Assembly (NCBI GenBank): GCA_036374135.1
Contig: DASUUK010000065.1
Span: forward strand, 1 to 64,000
Source: Euzebyales bacterium
Lineage (GTDB): Bacteria > Actinomycetota > Nitriliruptoria > Euzebyales > JAHELV01
Direction: 5' to 3'
DNA: 64,000 nt
The position numbers were made by a program, and so were the translations under genes. Below, piece by piece: positions 51,607-60,228 of the stretch. Every line of letters begins with the position of its first letter. Positions within the stretch are counted from its first letter, which is position 1. The notes under the pieces are model-generated. The model was given only the letters and a program-made list of their open reading frames with translations. It made no database searches and was not told the DNA's origin.

Positions 51607-52389
51607 GTGGTCGAGCACGTCCAATCGGTGCTGCGCGCGTTCGACGTCCTGCGCACCCTCGCGTCCCACGAAGCCGCCGTGCCGCTGTCCGCCGTGGCGC
51701 AGCACACCGGCCTGGCACCGAGCACGACCAGCCGCCTGTTGATGACGCTCGAGTCGATCGCGGTCGTCAGTCGGGGCCCCGCACACGGCACCTGGCAGCC
51801 CGGGCCCGGGCTCGCGGCGGTGACCGGTGGCGGCCACTCGATCTCCCACCTGCTCGGCCTGGCCCACCCGTACCTGACCGAACTCGTCGACCGCTTCGGT
51901 GAGGACGCCGCGCTGGCGGTCAGCGACGGAAGCGACCTGATCTACGCGGCGCAGGCGCGCGGCCCCGAAGCGGTGACCGTGCCGGACTGGACCGGACAAC
52001 GGTTCGCGCCCCACACCGTCGCGGGCGGGTTCGCGCTGATGGCGTCGTGGCCCGACGACAGGCTCGACGCCTACCTGGGTCGCGATCTGTCCCGGCCGAC
52101 CGACCGCACGCTGACGGACCCCGACGCGATCCGCCGCCGACTCGATGGCATCCGACGTCGCGGCTACGGCTGGGCGGCCGGGGAGTGGGTCGCTGGCGTC
52201 ACCGGCGCGGCGGCGCCCGTGCTTGCCGACGATGGGCAACCGCTGGCTTCGCTCACCGTGTTCGGCCCCGCCTACCGCTTCCCCGACCAACAACAGCGCG
52301 ACCGCATCGGCGAGGACCTCCGGGCCGTGGCCGATCGCCTCGGTCGTGCGATGTCCGGCCCAGCAGGTCCTGCGCCGTCGCGCGATTGA
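51607..52389 (+). CDS. IclR-family transcriptional regulator
   Basis: A 260-residue regulator from GTG 51607. The N-terminal winged helix (about 1-65) includes VQSVLRAFDVLRTLASHE and LSAVAQHTGLAPSTTSRLLM. The C-terminal effector domain has HPYLTELVDRFGEDAALAV, FAPHTVAGGFALMAS and GYGWAAGEWVAGVTGAAAPV. Divergent from the carnitine operon and directly upstream of the AMP-forming synthetase, it is the likely regulator of both, with a carnitine-pathway compound as probable effector. Confidence 0.88.
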   Translation: MVEHVQSVLRAFDVLRTLASHEAAVPLSAVAQHTGLAPSTTSRLLMTLESIAVVSRGPAHGTWQPGPGLAAVTGGGHSISHLLGLAHPYLTELVDRFGEDAALAVSDGSDLIYAAQARGPEAVTVPDWTGQRFAPHTVAGGFALMASWPDDRLDAYLGRDLSRPTDRTLTDPDAIRRRLDGIRRRGYGWAAGEWVAGVTGAAAPVLADDGQPLASLTVFGPAYRFPDQQQRDRIGEDLRAVADRLGRAMSGPAGPAPSRD

Positions 52390-52457
52390 CCATGGTTGTG
52401 CCCGGGGCCGGTCAGGCATGATCCATCCGGGTGGAGCAACGCGAGGGGTATGGCCGC

Positions 52458-54098
52458 ATGGACGACGTCATGAACATGACCGACTACGACGACACGCGGG
52501 CGACGTTCTCACTCGCGGTCCCGGAGCGGTTCAACTACACCCGCGACGTCATCGACGACTGGGCGGCGATCGAGCCAGGTCGGCCCGCGTTGATCGCCGT
52601 GGCCGCCGACGGCCACCGGGCGCACCACGTGACCTTCGGCGATCTGCACGATCGCGCTGACCGCACAGCAGCGTTCCTGGCGTCGCTGGGCGTGGAGCCC
52701 GGTGACCGGGTGTTCGTCATGCTGCCGCGGATCGTCGAGTGGTACGACGTCCTGCTCGGAGCGTTCAAGCTCGGCGCGGTCCCGATGCCGGCAACGACCC
52801 AACTGCAGCCCAACGACATCGCCTACCGCATCGAGCGCTCACAGGCGCGGATCGCAATCACCGACGGCGCCGGCACAGCGAAGGTCGACGTCGCCCGGCA
52901 GCGCTGCCCCGACCTCGTCCACCTCATCACCACCGATGAGGCGCGCGACGACTGGGTCGCGTTGGCGGAAGGCGCCACCGCCTCCCGGGACACCGTGAGT
53001 GCCCACGACACCGCCGCGGACGATCCGCTGCTGGTGTACTTCACATCGGGCACGACCGGCCACCCGAAGATGGTGCTGCACACGCACGCCTCGTACGGGA
53101 TCGGCCACCAGATCACGGCGCGCTACTGGCACGACCTGCGCCCCGACGACGTGCACTGGACGGTCAGCGACACCGGCTGGGCCAAGGCAGCGTGGGGCAA
53201 GCTGTTCGGTCAGTGGTCGATCGGCTGCACCGTGCTCATGTGGAACCCACAGGGCAGCCCCGACTTCAGCGTGATGGCCGGCATGATCGCGGAGCACGGC
53301 GTCACGACGTTCTGCGCACCCCCCACGATCTACCGCGCGCTGGTGCAACTGGATCTGTCGCACTACGACCTTTCGACCCTACGCCACTGCACCGCCGCTG
53401 GCGAACCGCTCAACCCCGAGACGTTCAACGCCTGGCGTGACGCCACCGCCACCGAGATCCACGATGGGTACGGTCAGACCGAGACGGTCAACATCGTGGC
53501 CAACTACCGGTGCCTGCCGCTCAGGCCGGGCTCGATGGGCAAACCGACCCCCGGCTTCGACATCGCGGTGGTCGACGACGACCTCAACGTGTTGGACCCC
53601 GGCAACGAGGGTCAGATCGCGGTGCGGGTCGCGCCGGAGCGCCCCGTCGGACTGTTCGCGGGCTACTGGGACGACGACGAAGCGACCGCGGCGTCCTTCC
53701 GGGGCGACTGGTACCTGACCGGCGACCGGGCGCACGTCGACGAGGACGGCTACTTCTGGTTCGTCTCGCGCGACGACGACGTCATCATCTCGGCGGGCTA
53801 CCGGATCGGGCCGTTCGAAGTCGAGTCCGCGATCATCGAGCACCCAGGGGTCGCCGAGACGGCGGTGATCGGCGTGCCCGACCGTGACCGCGGGCAGGTC
53901 GTCAAGGCGTTCGTCGTCGTGGCGTCGGGCCACGAGCCGTCCGACGACCTCGCCACGCAGATCCAGGATCACGTGAAGGCGACGACCGCGCCCTACAAGT
54001 ACCCACGGCGCATCGAGTTCGTCGACGAGCTGCCCAAGACGGTGTCGGGCAAGATCCGGCGCGTGGAGCTGCGCGAACGCGAACGCGCCGCGGGCTGA
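52458..54098 (+). CDS. AMP-forming acyl-CoA synthetase (ACSM-like)
   Basis: A 546-residue ANL-family ligase; GAGGGG lies 9 bases before ATG 52458. The ATP loop is YFTSGTTGHPKMVLHTHASY (about 195-214), followed by VSDTGWAKAAWG (typical of medium-chain/ACSM ligases), DGYGQTETV, and WYLTGDRAHVDEDGYFWFVSRDDD with the hinge. The C-terminal catalytic lysine is in KTVSGKIRRVEL. It makes acyl-CoA with AMP release. Next to the IclR gene and carnitine operon, it may activate gamma-butyrobetaine or crotonobetaine (a CaiC role), overlapping with synthetase 2. Confidence 0.87.
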   Translation: MDDVMNMTDYDDTRATFSLAVPERFNYTRDVIDDWAAIEPGRPALIAVAADGHRAHHVTFGDLHDRADRTAAFLASLGVEPGDRVFVMLPRIVEWYDVLLGAFKLGAVPMPATTQLQPNDIAYRIERSQARIAITDGAGTAKVDVARQRCPDLVHLITTDEARDDWVALAEGATASRDTVSAHDTAADDPLLVYFTSGTTGHPKMVLHTHASYGIGHQITARYWHDLRPDDVHWTVSDTGWAKAAWGKLFGQWSIGCTVLMWNPQGSPDFSVMAGMIAEHGVTTFCAPPTIYRALVQLDLSHYDLSTLRHCTAAGEPLNPETFNAWRDATATEIHDGYGQTETVNIVANYRCLPLRPGSMGKPTPGFDIAVVDDDLNVLDPGNEGQIAVRVAPERPVGLFAGYWDDDEATAASFRGDWYLTGDRAHVDEDGYFWFVSRDDDVIISAGYRIGPFEVESAIIEHPGVAETAVIGVPDRDRGQVVKAFVVVASGHEPSDDLATQIQDHVKATTAPYKYPRRIEFVDELPKTVSGKIRRVELRERERAAG

Positions 54099-54125
54099 CA
54101 CGCACCGACCCTGATCGGATCTCCG

Positions 54126-55157
54126 ATGGCTGACGTCCATGCCCCGTGGGGGCGCGACCTGCGGGGCGCTCTCGACGAACATCAGATCACGAGCGCCGCA
54201 CTCGCGGACAACCCTCTCGGCGATCCCGCCACGCGTCCGCTGTGGGTGCTCACGCCGCCGCACGTGGCCGCCGACGAGCGCACACCGACGATCTACGTCA
54301 TCCAGGGGTTCACGGGCCACCTCGACATGTGGCGCTACCGCCTGGCGCTGCGCGAGAGCGCGCTCGAGCGCTTCGACGCGGCGTTGGCCGATCCCTCGCA
54401 CCCGCCGGTCCGTCTGGTGTTCGTCGACTGCTTCACCTCCCTCGGCGGTAGCCAGTTCGTCGACTCACCCGCGGTCGGCGACTACCACACGTACCTCTGT
54501 GACGACGTCGTGGGGTTCGTCGACCAGCGGTACCCCACACTCGCGAGCGCGTCCCACCGCGGCATCGCGGGCAAGTCGTCGGGAGGGTACGGCGCGATGA
54601 TCACGCCGATGCTGCGCCCGGACCTGTTCGGTGCGCTGGCGACCCACGCGGGCGACGCCCTGTTCGAGACCTGCTTCGGCGGCGACTTCCGCATCGTCGC
54701 GCGGACGCTGCGCGACCGCTACGACGGCTCGTGGGATGTGTTCTGGGACAACTGGCGCAGCCGCCCGCACGGCGTCGGTCCGGAGGATGACGTCATCATC
54801 AACGCCTGGACCATGGCCGCGTGCTGGTCGGCGGACCCAGACGGTACGGTCAACCTGCCGTTCGACACCGCCACCGGCAGGATCATCGACGACGTCTGGC
54901 AGCGCTGGCTCGCCTGGGACCCGGTACGGATGGTCGCCGACCGCGCTGACGCTGTGCGCGGACTGCGGGCGATCTGGGTCGACGCGGGCACACGCGACCA
55001 GTTCTGGCTGGACCTCGGGGCGATGGCGTTCCGCGACGCCCTGGCCGATGTGGGCGTCCAGCCGAGCCACTTCGAGCTGTTCGACGCCACGCACTCCAGC
55101 ATCGAATACCGCTATCCGCTGGCGATCCGCCACCTGGCCGAGCGTCTGCAACCCTGA
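54126..55157 (+). CDS. Alpha/beta hydrolase, esterase D-like
   Basis: A 343-residue hydrolase of the esterase (PF00756-type) family with no signal peptide. The nucleophile elbow is GKSSGG (about 157-162), the oxyanion region YVIQGFTGH, and the probable His is in LFDATHSSIEYRY near the C-terminus. It follows the synthetase by 27 bases and may be cotranscribed with it. The substrate is unknown; family members hydrolyse S-formylglutathione, mycolates or siderophore esters. Confidence 0.82.
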   Translation: MADVHAPWGRDLRGALDEHQITSAALADNPLGDPATRPLWVLTPPHVAADERTPTIYVIQGFTGHLDMWRYRLALRESALERFDAALADPSHPPVRLVFVDCFTSLGGSQFVDSPAVGDYHTYLCDDVVGFVDQRYPTLASASHRGIAGKSSGGYGAMITPMLRPDLFGALATHAGDALFETCFGGDFRIVARTLRDRYDGSWDVFWDNWRSRPHGVGPEDDVIINAWTMAACWSADPDGTVNLPFDTATGRIIDDVWQRWLAWDPVRMVADRADAVRGLRAIWVDAGTRDQFWLDLGAMAFRDALADVGVQPSHFELFDATHSSIEYRYPLAIRHLAERLQP

Positions 55158-55164
55158 CCGCTGT

Positions 55165-55370
55165 GGGGAGAATCTGCACCGCCGGCGTTGACAACTCTCC
55201 CCATGAGCCGGTCAGCCCGCGTCACCGGGGAGACAACCAGCCGCCCGCGTTGACAACTCTCCCCATGAGCCGGTCAGCCCGCGTCACCGGGGAGACAACC
55301 CGCCGCCGGCGTTGACAACTCTCCCCAGAGGGCGGCCGCACACCGCGCCACCAGCGTTGACAACTCCCTG
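55165..55370. repeat. 62-bp-period palindromic repeat, locus 2 (three units plus a partial)
   Basis: Units begin at 55165, 55227 and 55289, exactly 62 bases apart. Each is GGGGAGA ... GCGTTGACAACTCTCCCC (ends 55202, 55264, 55326), so GGGGAGA and TCTCCCC can pair across the unit. The linker TGAGCCGGTCAGCCCGC is identical between units. A degenerate partial unit (GCGTTGACAACTCCC) lies at 55354-55368, next to the stop of the convergent aldo/keto reductase. It is the same family as 16634-16737. Confidence 0.9.
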
Positions 55371-56339
55371 TCAGACCATGATGTCGTCGATGCGCTCCAG
55401 CACGTCGTCGTCGAGCTGCTCGAGGACGTCGAGCGCTTCCAGGTTCTCGTGCACCTGCTCGACGCGGCTGGCGCCCGTGATCACGGTGGACACGTTCGGG
55501 TTGGCCGCGCACCACGCGATCGACAGCTGCGCGAGGGTGCAGTCGAGGTCATCGGCGACATCCCGTAGCTGCTTGACCTTCGCGTTCGCCTCGGGATCGG
55601 TCACGCGTTCGCGCAGCCAGTCGTAGCCCTCGAGTGCCGCCCGGCTGCCCTCGGGCACGCCGTCGATGTACTTGCCGGTCAGCAGCCCGGACGCGAGGGG
55701 GCTCCACGTCGTCAGGCCGAGGCCGATGTCCTCGTACAGGCGCGCGAACTCCTCCTCGACCTTGTCGCGGACGAACAGGTTGTACTGCGGCTGCTCCATC
55801 ACCGGCTTGTGCAGGTGGTGCCGGTCGGCGATCTCGTAGGCCGCGCGGATGTCGTCGGCCGGCCACTCCGAGGTGCCCCAGTAGTGGGCGTAGCCGGCCG
55901 AGATGATGTCGCTCATCGCCCAGACCGTCTCCTCGACGGGCGTGTCGGAGTCGGGGCGGTGGCAGTAGATGAGATCGAGGTGCTCCAGGCCGAGGCGCTC
56001 GAGTGACGGCTCGATGGCTTCGAGCAGATACTTGCGGTTGAGGGTTCTCCGGCTGTTCACGCCGTCGCGCACCCCCCAGAAGTACTTCGAGGAGATGACA
56101 TAGGCGTGCCGCTCCCAACCGAGGTCGGCGATGATGGCACCCATGATCTCCTCCGACCGGCCGCCGGCGTACGACTCCGCGTTGTCGAAGAAGTTGATGC
56201 CCGCCTCATAGGCGGCATCCATGCATGCGGCGCCGGACTCGACGTCGAGCTGGTCACCGAACGACACCCATGATCCGAACGACAGGACGCTGACCTTGAG
56301 GCCGGAGCGCCCCAGCCTGCGGTAGCTCATCTCGGCCAT
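55371..56339 (-). CDS. Aldo/keto reductase (potassium-channel beta-subunit type)
   Basis: A 322-residue TIM-barrel NADPH oxidoreductase. ATG 56339 has GAGGGAG about 10 bases upstream. Catalytic residues: Asp/Tyr in [16 protein letters not shown], Lys in VISSKYFWG, His in [12 protein letters not shown]. The cofactor segment is [19 protein letters not shown]. The FWG and CHRPD sequences place it near the Kv-beta/YghZ group. It likely reduces aldehydes or ketones. It stands alone between the repeat block and the amine oxidase. Confidence 0.9.
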   Translation of the reverse strand: MAEMSYRRLGRSGLKVSVLSFGSWVSFGDQLDVESGAACMDAAYEAGINFFDNAESYAGGRSEEIMGAIIADLGWERHAYVISSKYFWGVRDGVNSRRTLNRKYLLEAIEPSLERLGLEHLDLIYCHRPDSDTPVEETVWAMSDIISAGYAHYWGTSEWPADDIRAAYEIADRHHLHKPVMEQPQYNLFVRDKVEEEFARLYEDIGLGLTTWSPLASGLLTGKYIDGVPEGSRAALEGYDWLRERVTDPEANAKVKQLRDVADDLDCTLAQLSIAWCAANPNVSTVITGASRVEQVHENLEALDVLEQLDDDVLERIDDIMV

Positions 56340-56483
56340 GATGACGACACTCCCTCGTCGACGACCAGCCGCCACATGCGGCCCGGAGGATCAGCCTCGC
56401 CGTCGCGGGTCGTTCGCAAACAGCTCGCCGAGCGGGTGGTCAACCCACCCGGCGAGCATCGGATCCGCAGATCTCGCCAGCTG

Positions 56484-58106
56484 TCAACCGGGGGGCAGCC
56501 GGTTTGCGACGTAGTTGGCCGCGAGGCGACCCGTCTCGGCTCCGCCGTTCATGAACCCGTACCACAGATCGCTGAAGTGCTCGCCGGCGAACACCAGGTT
56601 GCGAAACGCCACGCTCAGCTCGTTCTCGATCCAGAAGTACTGGCCGTAGGTCGTGAGCTGCCCAGGCTTGAAGTTGATGTACGCGCCCCGGGTGAACTCT
56701 TCGTTCGCCCAGTCGGTGGCTGCACTGAAGCCGTTGTGGGTGTCATCGTCGGCGTCACCCGGGATGATCGTGTAGAGGCTCCTGGCCAAGTCGCGGACGC
56801 TCGTCCGATTCTTCTGTACCTGGGCGCCGCCGAAGTAGAACGTCACCGCGCCGCTTGGGGCGTCCGGGCCCTCCCGCTGCGTGGCTTCCCACGCCACGCA
56901 GTAGCCGTTGGTGTTCTTGTCAGGTCCCGGAAGCGGCGATCCGTCGACCCACATCCCGTTGGTCCATACCTGCTGCGTACGCCAGATCCGCGGGGTGAAG
57001 CCGACGAACGTCTTCTCGTTGCGCCCGAGGTCGATGTCGCGGATGTATCGGCGGAACTGCGACGGCAACGTGACGGTCCACTCGATGGTGCGCAGCAGCG
57101 ACGCGGGCACCGTGACGATCACGGCGTCGACCTCGACGACCTCGCCGTCCGCGAAGGTCAACATGTAGGTCGACATGCGATCCTCGACGCGCGTCAACAC
57201 ACGACCGAGCTGCACACGGTCGCCGAGCTCGGCAGCCATCGCATCCGGAAGTCGACCGATGCCGCCCTCGAGCACATACTTCTCGTCGCTGTAGCCGAGG
57301 ATCTCGACGTGCTCACCGTCGGCGACCGGCAGCAGGAACAGCAGCTGCAGGGCTGACGAGTCTCGAGGCTCGGAGCCGTACTCGCTGCGGTTGGCCTGCT
57401 CGAGGACCTCGCGCGTGCCGGGTGCGGTCAACTTGTCGGCGTGCTGGTCGAGGTAGTCGGCGACCGACAGCGCATCGAACCGTGAAGCCCACTTGCTCCA
57501 GTTCTGATCGAGCAGCGCCGCATCGCGGGAGATCTGTTCGGCGATCGCCTGGAGGTCCGTCGCGAACGTGGCCTCCGGGATGAGCTTGCCGTCGAAGTAG
57601 TACGCCTCGGCCTGGTAGGGCTGATCATCGGCGTCCTCGACCCGGTCGAAGAGTTCGTCCCGCAGTTCGTAACGGTCGATGAGGGCGAGCATGTCCGCGT
57701 GGTCGCTGTTGATGAACGACCCGCCGTAGTCCAACACGTACTCGGTGTTGTCGTGCACGAGTTTCCGCGAGTAGCACCGTCCACCCACCCGGTCCCGGGC
57801 CTCGTACACGGTCGCGTCGATCCGCAGGTCCTGGAGCCAGAGCGCCGCGTTGAGGCCGGCGAGACCGCCGCCCACGATCGCGATCCTGGGCGGATCCATG
57901 GCGCGTGCGCTCACGAGCCCGCCGCCGGTCGTGGTGGCGAGCCCGGCCGCCGCGGCCGCCGTCGCACCCGACTTCAGGAACTGCCGTCGCGATACCCGGT
58001 ACCCGGGACGTTGAACGGCCGCCGGTTGCCCGGCGGCCTCGAGGTTGAGCTGACGCGCACGCTGCAGCGCGCGTACCGTGAACCTGAATAGCGGTGTCCG
58101 CCCCAT
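56484..58106 (-). CDS. Tat-exported flavin amine oxidase
   Basis: A 540-residue flavoprotein. The N-terminus carries a Tat signal SRRQFLKSGATAAAAAGLATT (39-58, shortened), with export after an ARA-like site. The FAD motif is IAIVGGGLAGLNAALWL, then YEARDRVGGRCYS and a C-terminal NLVFAGEHFSDLWYGFMNGG, as in monoamine/putrescine and L-amino-acid oxidases. It would oxidise an amine outside the membrane, giving aldehyde, ammonia and peroxide. The aromatic cage residues cannot be confirmed by eye. A long palindrome (58156-58177) lies about 50 bases upstream. Confidence 0.85.
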   Translation of the reverse strand: MGRTPLFRFTVRALQRARQLNLEAAGQPAAVQRPGYRVSRRQFLKSGATAAAAAGLATTTGGGLVSARAMDPPRIAIVGGGLAGLNAALWLQDLRIDATVYEARDRVGGRCYSRKLVHDNTEYVLDYGGSFINSDHADMLALIDRYELRDELFDRVEDADDQPYQAEAYYFDGKLIPEATFATDLQAIAEQISRDAALLDQNWSKWASRFDALSVADYLDQHADKLTAPGTREVLEQANRSEYGSEPRDSSALQLLFLLPVADGEHVEILGYSDEKYVLEGGIGRLPDAMAAELGDRVQLGRVLTRVEDRMSTYMLTFADGEVVEVDAVIVTVPASLLRTIEWTVTLPSQFRRYIRDIDLGRNEKTFVGFTPRIWRTQQVWTNGMWVDGSPLPGPDKNTNGYCVAWEATQREGPDAPSGAVTFYFGGAQVQKNRTSVRDLARSLYTIIPGDADDDTHNGFSAATDWANEEFTRGAYINFKPGQLTTYGQYFWIENELSVAFRNLVFAGEHFSDLWYGFMNGGAETGRLAANYVANRLPPG

Positions 58107-58155
58107 CCTGCGCTGTCTCCGATCTACCCTCGCGGGCGTAGCTAGTCATTACAGG

Positions 58156-58177
58156 CCATCTGTCGCGCGACAAATGG
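58156..58177. promoter_or_regulatory. 22-bp operator-like palindrome upstream of amine oxidase
   Basis: The core TGTCGCGCGACA (58161-58172) is a perfect 12-bp palindrome flanked by CCAT and ATGG; 20 of 22 positions are symmetric. It overlaps the region where the amine oxidase promoter is expected, so a TetR-like repressor is likely, although none is adjacent on that side. Confidence 0.6.
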
Positions 58178-58262
58178 GCCACGATAACCATGCCAGCACA
58201 TGTCCTATTGGGCAAGGCCTGACCCGGATTTCCCGTACGAAAGGTCAGGTGGTCGGACGACC

Positions 58263-58292
58263 ACAGCCCCGGGCTGGGGAGCCCGGGGCTGT
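58263..58292 (-). terminator. 12-bp hairpin after the YceI gene
   Basis: ACAGCCCCGGGC (58263-58274) and GCCCGGGGCTGT (58281-58292) form a perfect 12-bp stem with a 6-base loop, 19 bases past the YceI stop. It is a likely transcription terminator of the GC-rich, T-poor type. Confidence 0.75.
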
Positions 58293-58310
58293 CAGAACCA
58301 GCGGTGCAGT

Positions 58311-58880
58311 CTACTGCGCCTGTACGAACTCCACATCGATGTCGATGTCGACCTTGCGGCCCACCAGGATGCCGCCGGCGTCCTTCGGACCCTCCCACGT
58401 CAGACCGAAGTCGTGACGCACGATCTTGGTCTCGGCCTCGAAGGCGATGCGCTGACCGGCACCCATCGGGTCCTGGGCGGTGCCGAGGTACTCCACATCG
58501 AGCGTGACCGGCCTGGTCACACCGTGGACGGTCAACTCGCCCTCAACGATCCAGTCCTCGTCGGACTCCTTGGCGATCCGCGTGCTCCGGAACTCCAGCA
58601 CCGGATGGTTCTCCACATCCAGGAAGTCCGCCGACTTCAAGTGCCCGTCGCGGTCGGGCTGGTTGGTCTGGATCGAGCCTGCATCGATCGTGACGTTGAT
58701 CGACGACTGCGTGGGGTCGTCGGCCAGTTCGAGCGTGCCTTCCACCTTCTCGAAGTGGCCACGGACCTTCGACAACCCCAGGTGTCGGACCGAGAAGTTC
58801 GCGCTGCTGTGAGCCGGTTCGATGTTCCAGGTGCCGGTCGGGAGCGCGTCGGCGGTCGTGGCGGTTCCTGTGGTGCTCAT
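58311..58880 (-). CDS. YceI-family lipid-binding protein
   Basis: A 189-residue lipocalin-like protein from ATG 58880 without a signal peptide. Family landmarks are GTWNIEPAHSSANFSVRHLGLSKVRGHF near the N-terminus (shortened in sense), SINVTIDAGSIQTN, HLKSADFLDVENHP, ELTVHGVTRPVTLDVEYLG and KIVRHDFGLTW. YceI proteins bind isoprenoid-type lipids. Divergent from a TetR regulator with two strong operators between them, so it is almost certainly under that repressor. Confidence 0.92.
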   Translation of the reverse strand: MSTTGTATTADALPTGTWNIEPAHSSANFSVRHLGLSKVRGHFEKVEGTLELADDPTQSSINVTIDAGSIQTNQPDRDGHLKSADFLDVENHPVLEFRSTRIAKESDEDWIVEGELTVHGVTRPVTLDVEYLGTAQDPMGAGQRIAFEAETKIVRHDFGLTWEGPKDAGGILVGRKVDIDIDVEFVQAQ

Positions 58881-58920
58881 CGGTGTGCCTTTGCGTCGGG
58901 TGCGTTGTGTGTACAATAAC

Positions 58921-58963
58921 CGGACCGTAGTCCGGATAAACACTGTATGCGGACCGGAGTCCG
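58921..58963. promoter_or_regulatory. Two TetR operators between yceI-like and tetR genes
   Basis: CGGAC-CGTA-GTCCG (58921-58934) and CGGAC-CGGA-GTCCG (58950-58963) are perfect inverted repeats of the same pattern, 29 bases centre to centre. Each straddles promoter sequence of one gene; TATTGT on the minus strand next to the first copy fits a -10 for the YceI gene. The second copy overlaps the start of the TetR gene. Confidence 0.85.
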
Positions 58964-59564
58964 ATTGTCAACCGAACGCTTCCTACCCATCGCCGGCGAG
59001 CCGCCGCAGGAACGCGCCGACGCCGCGCGCAACCGCGAACGCATCCTCACCGCCGTGCGGGAACTGCTGCGCACGACGACACCGTGCGAGATCTCGATCG
59101 ACGACATCGCGGCACGGGCGGGCGTGGGAAAGGGCACCATCTACCGACGGTTCGGCGACCGCGGGGGGCTGATGCAGGCCGTCCTCGACGAGCGCGAGCA
59201 GGCGTTTCAGGCCGCTGTGCTGTCCGGCGACCCCCCACTGGGGCCGGGCGCGTCCGCGCACGAGCGACTCCCCGCATTCCTGTGCGCGCTCATCGATCAG
59301 CTGGAGGAGGTCGGCGACCTGCTGGCCGAGGTCGAGACCGGTCACCAGTGGGCCACCAGCCCGCCGCAGCGCTTCCGGCGCCTGCACGTCGCGATCCTGT
59401 TGCGCGAGGCCCGCCCTGACCTCGACGCCGGACCCCTCACCGACGCTCTGCTGGCATCGCTGACAGCCGACCACTACCTGCACCAGCGCCGCACCAGCGG
59501 CTACGACCCCGAGCGCATCAAGCAGGCCGTGCGCGCGCTGACGTGCGGACTGCTGCGAGGGTGA
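58947..59564 (+). CDS. TetR-family transcriptional regulator
   Basis: A 205-residue repressor. The helix-turn-helix spans about 25-75: RNRERILTAVRELL, ISIDDIAARAGVGKGTIYRRF. The ATG at 58947 has no ribosome-binding site and directly abuts the second operator, so the transcript may be leaderless; TTG 58965 is an alternative start. The ligand domain ends with YLHQRRTSGYDPERIKQAV. It is divergent from the YceI gene and probably represses both genes through the CGGAC-N4-GTCCG sites. Confidence 0.88.
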   Translation: MRTGVRLSTERFLPIAGEPPQERADAARNRERILTAVRELLRTTTPCEISIDDIAARAGVGKGTIYRRFGDRGGLMQAVLDEREQAFQAAVLSGDPPLGPGASAHERLPAFLCALIDQLEEVGDLLAEVETGHQWATSPPQRFRRLHVAILLREARPDLDAGPLTDALLASLTADHYLHQRRTSGYDPERIKQAVRALTCGLLRG

Positions 59565-59705
59565 CGCGGACCGGCCACTCCTGCATCGGCCGAACGTGAA
59601 GACGGGTGCTCCGCCCGGTCTCGTCTGCGATCGTGACTGCGCCTGCGAGTCGCCACCGCCGGGGGCGGTTGCCGCAGCGGCGCAGTCGATGTCAAGGTGG
59701 TCCCC

Positions 59706-60161
59706 ATGAGCATCGACCTGCGTGACGCGGACTACCACGACGCCGTGTCAACCGCGCTCATCGAAGAGGTCCAGCACGAGTACGTCATCCGTTACGGCGG
59801 CCGCGACGAGACCCCGCTCGCAGATGGCGAGTTCGGGCCGCCGACCGGCGCGTTCGTGGTCGTGCGCGTCGACGGCGACCCCGTCGCGTGCGGAGGGGTC
59901 CGCCGCCACGACGACGACACGGCAGAGATCAAGCGCATGTACGTCCGCGCGGCGCATCGCGGCACCGGCATCGGCCGGCGACTGCTGACGACGCTCGAAC
60001 AGCGCGCCCGCGACCTCGGCTACGGCCAGGCCGTGCTCGAGACCGGCACGGCACAGCCCGAGGCGATGGCCCTGTACGCCAGCGCCGGGTACCACCCGAT
60101 CGCGCCGTACGGGTACCACCGGTGCTCACCGCGGTCCCGCTGCTTCGCCAAGGATCTGTAG
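59706..60161 (+). CDS. GNAT-family N-acetyltransferase
   Basis: A 151-residue GNAT protein with AAGGTGG 5 bases before ATG 59706. The acetyl-CoA site is AHRGTGIGRRLLTTLE after AEIKRMYVRA, and the tail YASAGYHPIAPYGYHRCS is a conserved C-terminal segment of small GNATs (YkkB/PA4866-like). Substrate unknown. It ends convergently with the S55 protease; an 8-bp inverted repeat TCCGTACC...GGTACGGA (60166-60219, long loop) lies between them. Confidence 0.87.
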   Translation: MSIDLRDADYHDAVSTALIEEVQHEYVIRYGGRDETPLADGEFGPPTGAFVVVRVDGDPVACGGVRRHDDDTAEIKRMYVRAAHRGTGIGRRLLTTLEQRARDLGYGQAVLETGTAQPEAMALYASAGYHPIAPYGYHRCSPRSRCFAKDL

Positions 60162-60228
60162 CTGCTCCGTACCACCACGTCCCGAATGCCGCAGCCGCTG
60201 GCGGAGCGTCCGGTACGGAACCGCCGCG

